A program made the position numbers and the translations under genes. A DNA stretch of 25,898 nt from Solicoccozyma terricola. Taxonomy: Eukaryota > Basidiomycota > Tremellomycetes > Filobasidiales > Piskurozymaceae. The stretch covers positions 315,839 to 341,736 of the forward strand of contig BCLD01000010.1 of NCBI GenBank assembly GCA_001600875.1. Direction: 5' to 3'. This document shows, in pieces, positions 10,949 through 21,021 of the stretch. The notes beneath the pieces were generated by a model. It made no database searches. It was not told the DNA's origin and saw nothing but the letters and a program-made list of their open reading frames with translations. Within the stretch, counting starts at the first letter, position 1, and each line of letters begins with the position of its first letter.

Positions 10949-11097
10949 TGGACTCACTGCTGGCCACTCATCCACAAGGGTAGGCTGGTCTCATACGCTC
11001 GGGGAGGTGTAGCCCCATCCCAGCCGAATGTATTCCATCGAAACAACGGGTCAAATAAGAGCATTATTGGTGGTTTGGCACGGGGAACCTCGGGGAA

Positions 11098-11755
11098 CTG
11101 GGTGGTTGGAATGCATGTGCACGGTGGGGTAACATTCCCATCCAAGAAGTCGGGCCATACAAGTTCCCACATCAGCACATAGATAACACGCAGTACTACA
11201 AATGCAGTATACACCCTTTCCTTTGTTTGATTCTACAGGGACTATAGCAGTAACACGGGAAATTGGGGCAGGTCTCGGAAGTGGCGGGTGGTGCCGGTGG
11301 CGAAACGAGTTGGGACAGAAGAAGATCAAACGGTTGGTCTGGAATTTGAGACCAATTCTGAATCGGGTGTGCGATACTAGATGAATCTGTCCGTCTGTCC
11401 GTCAAGCCACCCGAGTGCTACCTGCTCCTAACCTGCCTTGGAAGTGGTGTTGTTACGATGGTCCCCGGTGAACAAATGAGCAGTGACACGTCATACCGCG
11501 CTCGATGGTCAGCTGGGATTATTTCAAACACACTCACACACAGACAGTAACCACTCTCACTCATCTCATAGACACACCACAATCAACAAACACAGCACAC
11601 ACCACAAATCTCATCTTTACACCCCGTCCACTCAGATCTATTATCCCACGAGCTACTTATACTCACCAACCTTCCAATTCAATTCACATCTCACCATCTC
11701 CACCGAACTCCCACTCGCCACATCCACCCACCCACCCACCCCCACCCCCCTCCAA
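11098..11755. other. 5' region of MEX67
   Basis: No gene is called here. The last 250 bp are rich in CA and CCCAC repeats and form the presumed 5' UTR of MEX67. Minus-strand open frames at 11100-11400 lack a start and clear splice partners. One of them (11098-11230) could be an upstream extension of the unrecognised fragment. Confidence 0.4.
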
Positions 11756-12038
11756 ATGTCCGCAGGTCCATCACGACATGCAATCCTCTCCCAACCCACC
11801 CAACCCCAACCTCCTTCCAACACCACACTAGTCACTCGGATTCTCGGATCAGCTGGAATAACACGCGGTGGTGGAAGAGGAGGTGGTAGAGGTGGTAGAG
11901 ATGTTATGATGAAGGATGGTGATGAAATGGGTGCTGGGACGAGTGGAAAGAGAGGAGCGGGTGGTGGGAAGAGAGGTGGACATGGGGTGAGTGGTGATTT
12001 CACTTTTTTTTTTTTGGTTTCGTATGGTTGTCGTTCGG

Positions 12039-12080
<42 letters not shown>

Positions 12081-14710
12081 GACGGTGGGTTTGTGATAGT
12101 TATTCTGGGGGGTTATTGAGATGGGACCAAGGCGGGGTGCTCTTGGTCCGTCGGTGTTGATATGGTAACAGATGGAGATCATTCGGACCCGAGGTCTTAT
12201 CGGGTTCGTTTACTGTTACATCGGAGGAAACAACCTGACGAGGTCAGTTGATGGAGTTGAAGTGGAACAAAGGATTCAACCATTACATCCTTGGAGGATG
12301 AACGATACCCTATCAGAATTCGTAACAATTGATNNNNNNNNNNNNNNNNNNNNNNNNNCCCCCCCAAACTCCCATCATCCTAACAGCGCAACGCAAATCC
12401 TTACTCCCGTCCTACGAACCGACCTGATGCATCATCGCCAACCACCTCCATCCCTACAGGCCCATCACGAGGTCGTGGAGCAACAAAAGCGCCTGTACAA
12501 CCATCGAGAACTGGGGATTTACCGAAAAAGGAACCGGAACATGTTACGAAGATTAAAGAGTGGATGAAAGGGAGGATAGCGGGTTCTGGAGTTTTGAATT
12601 TGATGGTGGGTCTCTGTCTGTCTTTTTTTCCGGGGGTTGGAATGAAACGCCCGGTCGGATTTGCGATGTGCGTGTTGATGCTGTTTATCCTGTTTTTCGG
12701 GGTTTCGTTCTTTTTGGGTGTGATGTAGGGAATGGTAGATGATCCGATTTTACTAGATGCTGGGATTTATCCACCGGGTCATGTCAAGGCATTACCACAG
12801 ATTGGAGAAGTTTTATGGAAGATTGCGAGAAACTTGGATGGTGAAGTGAGTCATGGCAATGTTCGGGAAAAGCGAATAGATGAGACTAATGTATTCTTGG
12901 CTGCGCGTTTTCTTCTCGTTCGGTCCAATGGCAGAAAATTCACACTCTCTCACTGGCCAACAACAAACTTCAATCCCTCGGACAACTGAAATCCCTACCT
13001 ACCAGTCTGACATACATTCGCGCCTTTGATCTGAGTGGGAATGACAGGTTACTGAATGCGAAAGAGCTAGAGGTGTTGACGACTCGAGGTGGCGATACTG
13101 GATTGAAGGATTTGAGAGAGATCAAGCTTGATGGGGTTGGATTCAGGGAGAGGGCAATCAAAGATAATGGAGAGGCTGGTTATCGAAGGTGAGGGAAGCG
13201 ATGATGGGTTTCCCTGGAATTTTCTCACATCCACCCGCGCTAATCATCACCTTCTGCCCCCAACTCAGGGACATGCTCAATCGGTTTCCCAATCTACATA
13301 TACTCGATCAAGTTCCGATCCCTCGTATCTGTCTGGAAGTACCTGTTGGATCTCGAGTGGAACCGATCAGTGAACTTAAATTGAGCACAATGCAAGGTCA
13401 AGCGTATACATGGCCTTGCGACGTTGCACCTGGATTTCAAGAATCTCCAGTGATCAGGGAGTGGGTGAATGAGTTCTTGGCAAAGTGAGTGGGGGCGTAC
13501 CCAGTCAGGTCGTGGAGATACGGGAACTGACCCTCGATCGTCGGCGATTCCCCTCTTGCAGATTCTTCCTATGCTTCGACGACGATCGAACCCAGCTACT
13601 CAACGCCTACGCGGCCAACGCCACACTCTCAGTATCTGCCACCACATCGATCAACCCTCGAGCTCGTGCTGCTCATTACCACTACGATCTGCCAAATCAG
13701 TCTAAACTGAACTGGGCACCATACCTCGAAGCACCGTCCCGGAACCTCCTTCGTACAGGTAATGACAAGCGTATCAAAAGTCTCATCAAAGCGGATCATC
13801 ATCAATCGAGACCGGCAGGTCAACAAAGCGAGGTTGAGAGGTGGTTGGTCAAGACGTTGCCGAGGACGAGACATCCGAAAACAGACGCCGAGAAGTGGAT
13901 GTTTGATGCGATTAATCTTGGAGCCGTCGGTGGGATTGAGAGGATGTTGTTGACCGTTCATGGGGAATACGAAGAGCGTGAGTAAAACGTTGAAGCGGAC
14001 TGGGTTTCGAATCGATAACTTTACTCATTTGACCGGATATTTCCCATCTCCAGTCCCCAGCGAAGGGAAGAGATCGTTTTCTAGAGCGTTTGTATTGGCT
14101 CCTGCGCCGGCCGGATCTCCGTGAGTATGCTGCTTGGCTTTACTCCCTTCCGTGGCTCGGCCTGACCCAATAGACGTCGACGGCTCTACTTACAGCGCCG
14201 CTCTCGCTGGCTGGAATGCCACCATCATCTCCGATCAGCTGTCTGTACGCAACTACAACGGTTACGGCGCCTTCACTCAAACGCTGGCCGTGGGCGGAGC
14301 TTCTATCTACCTGCCCCCCGTTGCTTCGACTGTTCCTCCGCCTAGCGGAGTCGAAATTTCGATTCCAGCCGATATCCAAAGCATGACTGCTGGGAAAGTG
14401 AGCAGGACATCTGCTTTCGGTTGTCGTCTGATTTTCGTCTGACCCTCCTCGCTGCCAGATCACACCTCAACAGATGCAAGTCATAGCTCAGCTCCAGCAA
14501 CAGACTAACCTCACGACGATCATGGCTATCAATTGCGCGGAAGTGGCTGCATACGACCTCATGATGGCGCTGAACAAGTTTCAGGAAGTGAGGGTGAGTA
14601 ACAGCAGTCGTTCCTTAATCCGCCCATTTTTGTCGATCTGACGGCTGGTTCTCTTGGCCTGCTCCGGGCGCGCGCAGTCCACTATTCCACCCGATGCGTT
14701 CCGCTCATGA
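11756..14710 (+). CDS. MEX67: mRNA export receptor Mex67/NXF1
   Basis: This nuclear RNA export factor bridges mRNPs and nuclear pore FG repeats, normally as a heterodimer with Mtr2. Supported exons are 11756-11986, a weakly defined second exon ending at 12242, 12387-12605, 12729-12845, 12935-13188, 13269-13484, 13562-13977, 14054-14120, 14196-14397, 14459-14593 and 14678-14710. The total is about 666 residues. The N-terminus is RGG-rich. A leucine-rich region follows (HTLSLANNKLQSL, FDLSGNDRLLN, REIKLDGVGF), then an NTF2-like domain (FFLCFDDDRTQLLNAYAANA through AGWNATIISDQLSV). The C-terminus is a TAP-C/UBA-like domain (LQQQTNLTTIMAINC to FQEV, ending PPDAFRS). The second exon's acceptor is ambiguous: 12132 keeps phase, while 12172 has the better AG but breaks it. 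The N gap falls between exons 2 and 3 and may hide a further exon. Confidence 0.92.
12040..12079. repeat. Poly-G run of 40
   Basis: A homopolymer of 40 G lies inside MEX67 intron 1, preceded by a T run at 12005-12015. Its true length is uncertain, since such runs sequence poorly. Confidence 0.9.
12334..12358. other. Assembly gap (25 N)
   Basis: Unknown bases lie between MEX67 exons 2 and 3 and are followed immediately by a C run. The gap is probably a homopolymer-induced break. The real length is unknown and a small exon could be missing. Confidence 0.95.
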
Positions 14711-14983
14711 TCAAAATTAACGACAGACGTGCAAATTAGAAAACAAGAACCTAGCATGTAATAATGGCTTCAGCAAGCCTTTGTTTGTACATCATTTAGC
14801 CACCTGTTAAGATGGAATCTATCAAGCCCTCCCACCATGCTACTGAGGACGAGGCCAAGGCCAATCAGAAAAAGGAAGAGAGCGCAATGGCGAATAGAAC
14901 GCATGGAATCATGCTACCGATCGGAAAGAAAGAAGCACCTCGTCAGCGCAGACACCCCCTTCCTGCCATTTGCAAGATACGAA

Positions 14984-15767
14984 CTAGTTTCCACCAGAAT
15001 GACGTCCAACGGCTTCACCTGTTTGAGCCGGTGAGCTGGTGGCGGAAGAGGCGGTCTCGTTTGTCGTTGTCGAAGTACCGTCCGGGAAGGTACTAGATGA
15101 TCTTGGGGGCGAGAATCGGCAGGCAAACCCTCCATCAGTGATGCTGTCGAAGTCAATGTCGGGGGCATTTGCGACGATGGGGCATACTATTCCCGCTCCA
15201 AATCCGAGTCTTAAACTGGTTGCAGCGTCTTGCACCACTATCGTGCTGTAACGAACAGTCCACACAGTCGGCATGGGCAGGGTGCCTTGCCACTGAGGAT
15301 AAGACTCACACGTTGTTACCTGCAGACTGTTCGATGAGCCAGGTATATGTCGTGAGACTGGTATTATTGAGCAGTATCTTGGCCTGTGAGCGTATTTGAT
15401 CAGTGGCGAGTGGGGCAATGATTCTACACAAAGGGGGGGACTCACTTCTGGGACGAAAGTCTCTGGATGGGATTCTCTGTGTGGCATGAGGGAGAGTGTT
15501 CTACATGAGTCCGAGCGAGTTCAGAGTTGTGTCTTCTGAGATGATACTGACACAAGGGTGACGGTAAACGGGGGCGTGCCGTTCCATTTCAGCGTCAATG
15601 AGTTGCCTGAGACCAAGGAACTCTGGTTGACAACATGTCGTGATGTATTAGCACTGATCTGTGTTCTTCGGCACTTATATCCCCCTCACATTTGATATCG
15701 GGTCGATGGTAACACCCGATACACTAAAGATCAGAGCGGAGCACACTAACAGTTGTGAGAGATACAT
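14984..15767 (-). CDS. Small secreted, probably GPI-anchored surface protein
   Basis: Five exons join in phase: 15690-15767, 15552-15622, 15446-15500, 15310-15383 and 14984-15245. They encode 179 residues. The N-terminus is a clear signal peptide (MYLSQLLVCSALIFSVSG). A beta-rich domain follows (SGNSLTLKWNGTPPFTVTL, NNTSLTTYTWLIEQSAGNN, VTIVVQDAATS), the pattern of small fungal cell-surface beta-sandwich domains. It is followed by a Ser/Thr-rich tail (STTTNETASSATSSPAQTG). An alternative end removes an intron after 15019 and joins 14865-14938, replacing the last residues with a hydrophobic tail (MIPCVLFAIALSSFF). That tail would make a good GPI signal, but its acceptor is weak. An ATG 12 codons upstream in the same frame could extend the N-terminus. 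I recognise no named family. It is convergent with MEX67. Confidence 0.72.
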
Positions 15768-15986
15768 GGCGATTGTCGTGAGTGTGTGTATGTGGATGTT
15801 CATTGGGGAGGTCAAGATCCCGCCGATAGAGGGAATGACTCTCTGCGGGACACCTCCTTTCATAGCAACAACCAGGGGTGACGGGCCAGGGGTCACAAGC
15901 CAGGGGGATTGGCATTACACGCCGGGCAATCCTGAGCCTCATGAAGGATTAGTATGTCATAGTCAGAAATGCCGTTGATGCAAGAT

Positions 15987-17746
15987 CTACGACCTATTCC
16001 AAGGCTTTACAACTCTTATTTCTTCGCCACAAACCCCTTCCACTTCCTTGCCAATTCGTCTATCAAAAGAAATCCACTCTTGATCAGCTCCGCGTGTCCG
16101 TGACGACTCGAGGGCCCTCACTCACCGTTATCAATGGTGCGGCGTACGGCATCCCATTGTTGTAACTTGCGAGCGTAGGCGACGAACCTGGAGTACTCTG
16201 GTGAAGAGAGCATGTCGAGGACCTTCTTGCCTGTGCCTTCTTTGAATGATCCAGCTTCGGTCTCCAAGAAGAGGAACACACGGGTCTGACGGTGAGGGGA
16301 GTGCGTCAGTACGAGTTGTTACTCTACAGACCCATCCTGAAGACCTGAAGCCGGGGAAACTTGCAAAAAGTACAACTCACCACAAACGGAGCGATGAGAA
16401 TATCTCCAACACCATACTCATCCGTACTCAACAATGCGTCATCGATGTACGGGATAACACCCTTGATGGCGTTCAAGAACCCTTCAATCGATTCATCGTC
16501 GCCTGAGCTTTGCATAGCGAGCTGTGACCATGCTTTGGAAACGGTGGATTCGTATTGAAACGCGAGGAGAGAAGATTTCGCTCGAGTAATGGGGTCTTTA
16601 TCTGAGGGTGGTATGGCAGCGTGGTGGGTGGTCAGTCGGAGCGGGGAACAGAGCCGGAGTAGGCGTGCTGTCTCGACAAAACTCACAATCGATATGGGGG
16701 AACAAAGACGCCACAAACTGGACATTCAATGAAGACTCTGGGAGGATGAATGTTCCAACTGGCGGTTTCTCAACGGGTGAATCTTGAGGTGCTCCATAAC
16801 TGATTGCCGGGACCTGTTGTACAGAGATAGCACGCTCAGTATACAACGAGTTTAAAGTTGAAGCAAGGTGAAGGCGCGGTATAGCCCCAATATCCGCAAT
16901 CCAAAGGCGATGGGAGTAGTTGGGCTCTCTCTTTCAACATCTTCAGGGGATTTGTTGCTCGGTGTGCATGCCGAACAGACTAACTGATCGCTGTGTTGGA
17001 GGTTGACGAGATGCTTCTTGCTTTCGCAGAGCACGAGCTCGCTCTCAACTCGCACGAAACACCGAGCGTTCGTCTTCGCTTGAGGGGAGAGAGAGAGCTC
17101 GTCCTCGCTCGTATGAACTTCTTCGCTACAATCAGATAGTGGTGGGTGCAAAAGAGAGTATACCTAGCTTCGCTTGCGGAAGAGTATACTGCTCACTGCA
17201 TTCGCAGAATACAATGGTCTTTGCTCCGCGAAGAACCGAGCCCTCACTGCAATTCACGGAATGCAATAGTCTTTGCTTCGCGATGGAGAGAGTGCTCACT
17301 ACGTTTCGCTCGCAAGGGAAAGAAATGAACGCTCGCCATGCTCGCAAGACAACAGTCTTCGCAGAAATGGTCTCGCTCCGCCAAGACAAAGAGATGAATG
17401 CTCACTGCGTTCGCGGAAGAAGAGCTCCCTAACGGGAGCCTGGTCTTCGCTCCGCGAACACAGAAGAGATGAATCGTCGCTACACTCTCCGCCGCCGCCT
17501 CCTCACCTTCCCCGCCGGATTAACCTCCGGCTTATACCACTCTGGTTTATTCTTTAGATCGATTTCCACAATCTCATGTTTCGCCTTACTAGCTGCGAGA
17601 GCGATACGAGCACGATGTGCCCATGGACAGCTGTGTGGTGAAGAAGGATGGGGAACGGGGAACGGGTAAGTGCGCGCCGCGAGTAGTACGAACGGTGGCG
17701 AGTGCGCTTACATCTGAGCGCTGTAGAGTACGATACGGGAGGACAT
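15987..17746 (-). CDS. Glutathione S-transferase, omega-like
   Basis: This is a cytosolic thiol transferase/GST. Exons are 17712-17746, 17507-17630, 16687-16813, 16381-16601, 16126-16285 and a last exon from 16087. The N-terminal thioredoxin fold has the active-site Cys in SAQICPWAHRARI, then EIVEIDLKNKPEWY and NPAGKVPAISYG with the cis-Pro, and a FILPES element. The all-alpha C-terminal domain has YKDPITRAKSSLLAF, DDALLSTDEYGVGDILIAPF and EYSRFVAYARKLQQWDAVRRTI. The last intron would be only 38 nt. With its splice phase the protein ends at 15987. A one-base-shifted frame gives a more natural Lys-rich tail ending KGFVAKK at 16016. One of the two must be wrong, or there is a frameshift. The 693-nt second intron (16814-17506) contains a minisatellite. 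Promoter element CCACGTGA lies at 17886. Confidence 0.85.
16990..17465. repeat. Hairpin-rich degenerate minisatellite inside GST intron
   Basis: Degenerate tandem units of about 52-53 bp have recognisable starts (CTCACTGC-like) at 17191, 17241, 17293 and 17400; the last interval is about two units. Units carry short palindromes of the form TTCGC-NNN-GCGAA (perfect at 17446-17458, variants near 17219, 17273 and 17169) and a perfect GCTCCC-TAAC-GGGAGC stem at 17424-17439. More degenerate related words extend left to about 16990. Composition differs from the neighbouring introns. The sequence resembles mobile GC-rich palindromes known from some organelle genomes, but its origin is unknown. Confidence 0.7.
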
Positions 17747-17966
17747 TTTGGTGTGGGTGGATGTGGCTGTGGGTGGCTGTGGGTGGATGTGGATGTAGTG
17801 GTCTCCGTCCCATATCCCTATATCCCATCCCTGCCTTCCCAATCTGTCCACTCTTACCAATCTCTTGCCGGAGACCGATCCATCCCCACGTGACACCGCG
17901 GAACAACACCGGGCCCCGGTCATCCCCGATCGAGATAGATTAGATAACGTCGTATTTGTTTACAAT
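17747..17966. promoter_or_regulatory. GST upstream region with CCACGTGA site
   Basis: This 220-bp gap lies between the GST start and the stop of the next gene on the same strand. It contains GGTGG/GGATG repeats at 17752-17795 and a CACGTG core at 17887-17892, 141 bp upstream of the GST ATG. Confidence 0.4.
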
Positions 17967-20725
17967 TCACTCGCTACGTCCCCTCGTTCGTCCCATCGAT
18001 GCTCTCCTCGTCCCACTAGTCCTCCTCCATGCACCGCTTCCCCTTCGTACTCCACCCCCACCACCACCCGCACCTCCCACGCCATCCTCCCCACCTTCAC
18101 CACCACCACCACCACCACCACCACCCAATATCACATCAGAACGAGGTCGAAACGTCTCTGAAAGTCCAAGATTCACACGAAGGACAGTATGTTGAACGAC
18201 ATCGAGGGTAGGATATCGTGGTGTCACAGGTTGAGAGATTGTATTGATTGGGTTATTGTTGAGATCAGTGCTGATGAGAATGTCGGTGTGTTCCATTGGA
18301 CCTAGGGATTGAGAACGACGATTGAGTAAGTCGGTGGATGGGATTTGGATGGAATTGGAGATGTCGATGTTGGGGAAGGTGGATGGGATTGGAGTCCATT
18401 CCTGTGCTCGATTCGATGGAGATTCGGATTCGGATTTGGATTTGGATTTGGATGTGACGTTATCAACCTTGTTATTCTGCTCAATAACATCCGGGAAGAT
18501 GAATCCCGATGTATTATTCGGAATTTCACTTCGTGATGGAACGGAAGGTAATAACGCCAGATGAGAAGGTAGTTGTTCATGCTCAAGTAATGTTGTCCTA
18601 GTACCGATATCAAGCTGCAATACCTCGGTTGATCCATGGTTTGAATCAGAAATGTTCTTCTTGGTCATTGATGTTTCTGGATTAGGTGATTCGGGGAGTA
18701 GGATCGAATGCGGATCTACCATAGGCACCTCTGTAAGAACGACATTCGAAATATTGATTCGTTGAGTTGGTCGTAGATCCAAAGACGGCGACGGTGACTG
18801 CGTATGATCCGTCACTGGATCAGTCTGTGATACTTCTGGTACGTCTGGCACAATAGGAGGACACGACGTGGTAGATCCGTTTGGTTGCGTTATCTCCGAT
18901 TCGCCATCTAGATGTGTTGGATTTCCATGAGACGGGATCTTGACGTCATGCGTGAGAGAAGGAGAATCAGCAGGACCCGGTGAAGGTATGTATACCTTCG
19001 GAAATGTTTCGATGGAATCATCTTCAAATCGTCTAGAGGAATCGAATTCTTCCAATTGAGGAATCGGTTCATCCATTATATCGATGATCTTGTCGATTGA
19101 ATTTATTTCGTTGGTTTGTTGAGGTGGATTAAAATCCACAACTTGTTCATCATCGACATTCAAACCGACGCTCAAAGTCTCTCCAACGTCTCCCACTCCC
19201 ACAGATTGAACCTCCATCTCAGTACCAACATCTCTAACAGTGACAACGTCGAATTGTCTCTCCAAGTCGATTTCTCTCTCAACCACCCTTTCTTCCGTCC
19301 TTTCCTCTTCACCAACCTCTACCACCCAATCGTCCCCTTCCACCGTTTCCGACACAGGATCATAGAACGCCTCGTTCCCATGCGACGAGGGGACATTCGA
19401 TGGTGCAGGTTGTAGAGCAGATGATTGAGCTGCGTCGGTTGTGGATGTGGGCGGTGTGGAAGGTGAGGAAGGTGTGAGCGGTGCGGACCGTGCGGAGGGT
19501 ACGGAGGGTACGGAAGGGGTAGAGGGAAAGTTGGGAGGAGGTGGAAGGTGATGTGGTTGTTGGATTTGTTGAAGAGGTTTATTTGGAGAAATCATACGAC
19601 TACTTTTTCGATGAGCCATCGAGACAAAGAAAAGAAGAAAAGAACAGAATCAGTACCCGACGTTTTTTTTTTTTTTTTTTGCTTATGTGAAGAGACGGAA
19701 AGAGAAAAGACGAAAGAAAGAAAGAAAAAGAAAATCCATTTCTCGCTCTCACCTCCCGACATTTTTCCCAATACTTTCCAACTTCAACCTCATCTCTTGA
19801 TTCCTTTTCGCATGATTTGGATCCTCAATCAATCGATTTCCAACACCCCATGATTGTGAATAATGTGTTGGTGTTGGTGATGATGGTGGTGGTGGTGGTG
19901 GATGAAGCGGGGTTAGGATTGGGGTGGGAAGGAGGGGTTGAGATTCCGCCTGCAATCATCGAAGAGGGGGGTGGGGTGGGGTGGGGTGTGGGAGAGAGAG
20001 GGGGCGAGGGGGGTTGCGGGGAGGATGTAAGTGAAATTGTTGTGAGTGTGATTTCACTTTGCATAGCAAGACATGGTCTAAGATGGGGTATTCGACTCAC
20101 ATCATCGATGAGACGACATGAATTGAAGATTGTTTGAAGATCGTCTAGTATACTCTTGCATGTTTCAAATACGATCGAACTGACTTTACGGAATACGTCG
20201 AACATTTGAGGGGTTAAAAAAAAGAAAGAGGAAGTGAATTGAACCAATAGCCGGGATATGGTAGAATGAGGATGTGTTGATGGAAGGAGTGGAGTGTGTT
20301 GCGGGAAATTGAATTGGAAGGGATGATACATAGGACCAAAATGGAATGAAAAAGAAACAAAAACGAAAAACAACGGCAGAGTGGACTGACCTCTCTTGCT
20401 GATCGTATCCAGAGCGGCTCGTCGTCGACGCTAGTCTTGACGGGTGGGTGGGAACGTTTTCATCTGTTCTTACAACAATAGGAGATGGTGGGACAAAGGG
20501 CACGAACTGGGGTGGGTGGGCAATGGGGAGGATGGGAGGATGGGATGATATGGCGAGCGAATCACCGGCGAATACACCGTCGATGATCAGACCCTTCTTA
20601 CGACGGGGGCGGGGGGGTGGGGTGGTGGTCTCCCTCAAAGCGAGCAGCCGAATGAGTACACCCCCCCGCTTGGTGTGTTTCCCTGTGACCCCCTCCTTAA
20701 CGTCGAGTATCTCATACGACTGCAT
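17967..20725 (-). CDS. Unrecognised 748-residue low-complexity protein
   Basis: Four exons join in phase: 20391-20725, 20101-20179, 19757-19953 and 17967-19602. I recognise no domain. The N-terminal ~110 residues are basic then Pro-rich (PPPRPRRKKGLIIDG). A short helical, partly hydrophobic block comes from exon 2 (ESSIVFETCKSILDDL, IFNSCRLIDD). A Pro-rich stretch and a charged helix (KRNQEMRLKLESIGKN) follow. About 540 residues are then Ser/Thr/Pro/Asp-rich and likely disordered, with acidic motifs, ending in a Gly-rich run encoded by a CCA repeat and an RR-rich tail. The exon 4 acceptor is a tandem AAGTAG, so exon 4 can begin at 19602 or 19599. The long minus-strand frame of 1.6 kb without stops, plus matching splice phases, supports a real gene. 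Regulatory or scaffold function would be a guess. Confidence 0.72.
18098..18125. repeat. CCA trinucleotide repeat in the unrecognised gene
   Basis: About nine CCA units encode the C-terminal poly-Gly run of the 748-residue protein on the minus strand. It is the same repeat type as in ITC1 exon 1. Confidence 0.85.
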
Positions 20726-20932
20726 GTTTCACCATCCACCCTTGACCGGTATGTACAGTTGAATTTGTAATGAAACCAAAACCTCCCCCCGTGTCCCGCG
20801 TCTATTAAAAAAGTACAGGTCCAAACATGACTCGCGAGAGAGAAACAAAAAAAATTCTTGCCTCGAGGGAAAAATGATTATGGAAACATGGGAAAGACGA
20901 GTTTGTAGTTCATTTCCTCGTTAGGGATGGAA

Positions 20933-20957
20933 CGACGTAGATAATCTACCTACGTCG
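20933..20957. repeat. Short inverted repeat CGACGTAG...CTACGTCG
   Basis: Perfect 8-bp arms (20933-20940 and 20950-20957) flank a 9-nt spacer. The nested GTAG-ATAAT-CTAC forms a second palindrome. It lies about 210 bp upstream of the 748-residue gene. It may be a transcription-factor site or a small hairpin. Confidence 0.5.
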
Positions 20958-21013
20958 ATACTGCTAGGAGTAGTAGGACGATGGTTTCTCCCGGTATACC
21001 CTCCCATACAGTA

Positions 21014-21021
21014 TCACGTGA
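21014..21021. promoter_or_regulatory. TCACGTGA E-box palindrome
   Basis: This fourth copy of the octamer lies about 290 bp upstream of the 748-residue gene's ATG, in noncoding DNA. Confidence 0.4.

Larger units (their letters stand above)
10694..11097 (-). pseudogene. 3' fragment of an unrecognised gene (two exons)
   Basis: Exon 10958-11097 begins after a CCCAG acceptor, is open for 46 codons and ends at a GTGAGT donor in phase 2. Exon 10694-10829 begins after GAACAG and continues in the matching phase to a TGA. The joined 91-residue product has protein-like composition (EVPRAKPP, FRWNTFGWDG, TPPRAYETSLPLWM, NPSEWLQAGRG, HTDVYMHNAQVTD). I do not recognise the family and do not assign a function. 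No plausible start or 5' exons were found before MEX67's divergent 5' region begins, so it may be a 3' remnant or a gene with undetected upstream exons. Confidence 0.4.

Noticed and set aside
12172..12334. Frame beginning MEIIRTRGLIGFVY in MEX67
   Set aside because: Its phase does not join the following exon. The alternative frame (SDPRSYRVRLLLHRRKQPDE) is more plausible for this protein and ends in phase.
17139..17557. Open frames across the GST intron repeat on both strands
   Set aside because: They follow the repeat words in every phase and lack starts or splice logic. They are products of the minisatellite.
19116..19415. Plus-strand frame opposite the 748-residue gene
   Set aside because: Shadow of a 1.6-kb stop-free minus-strand exon with supporting splice phases.
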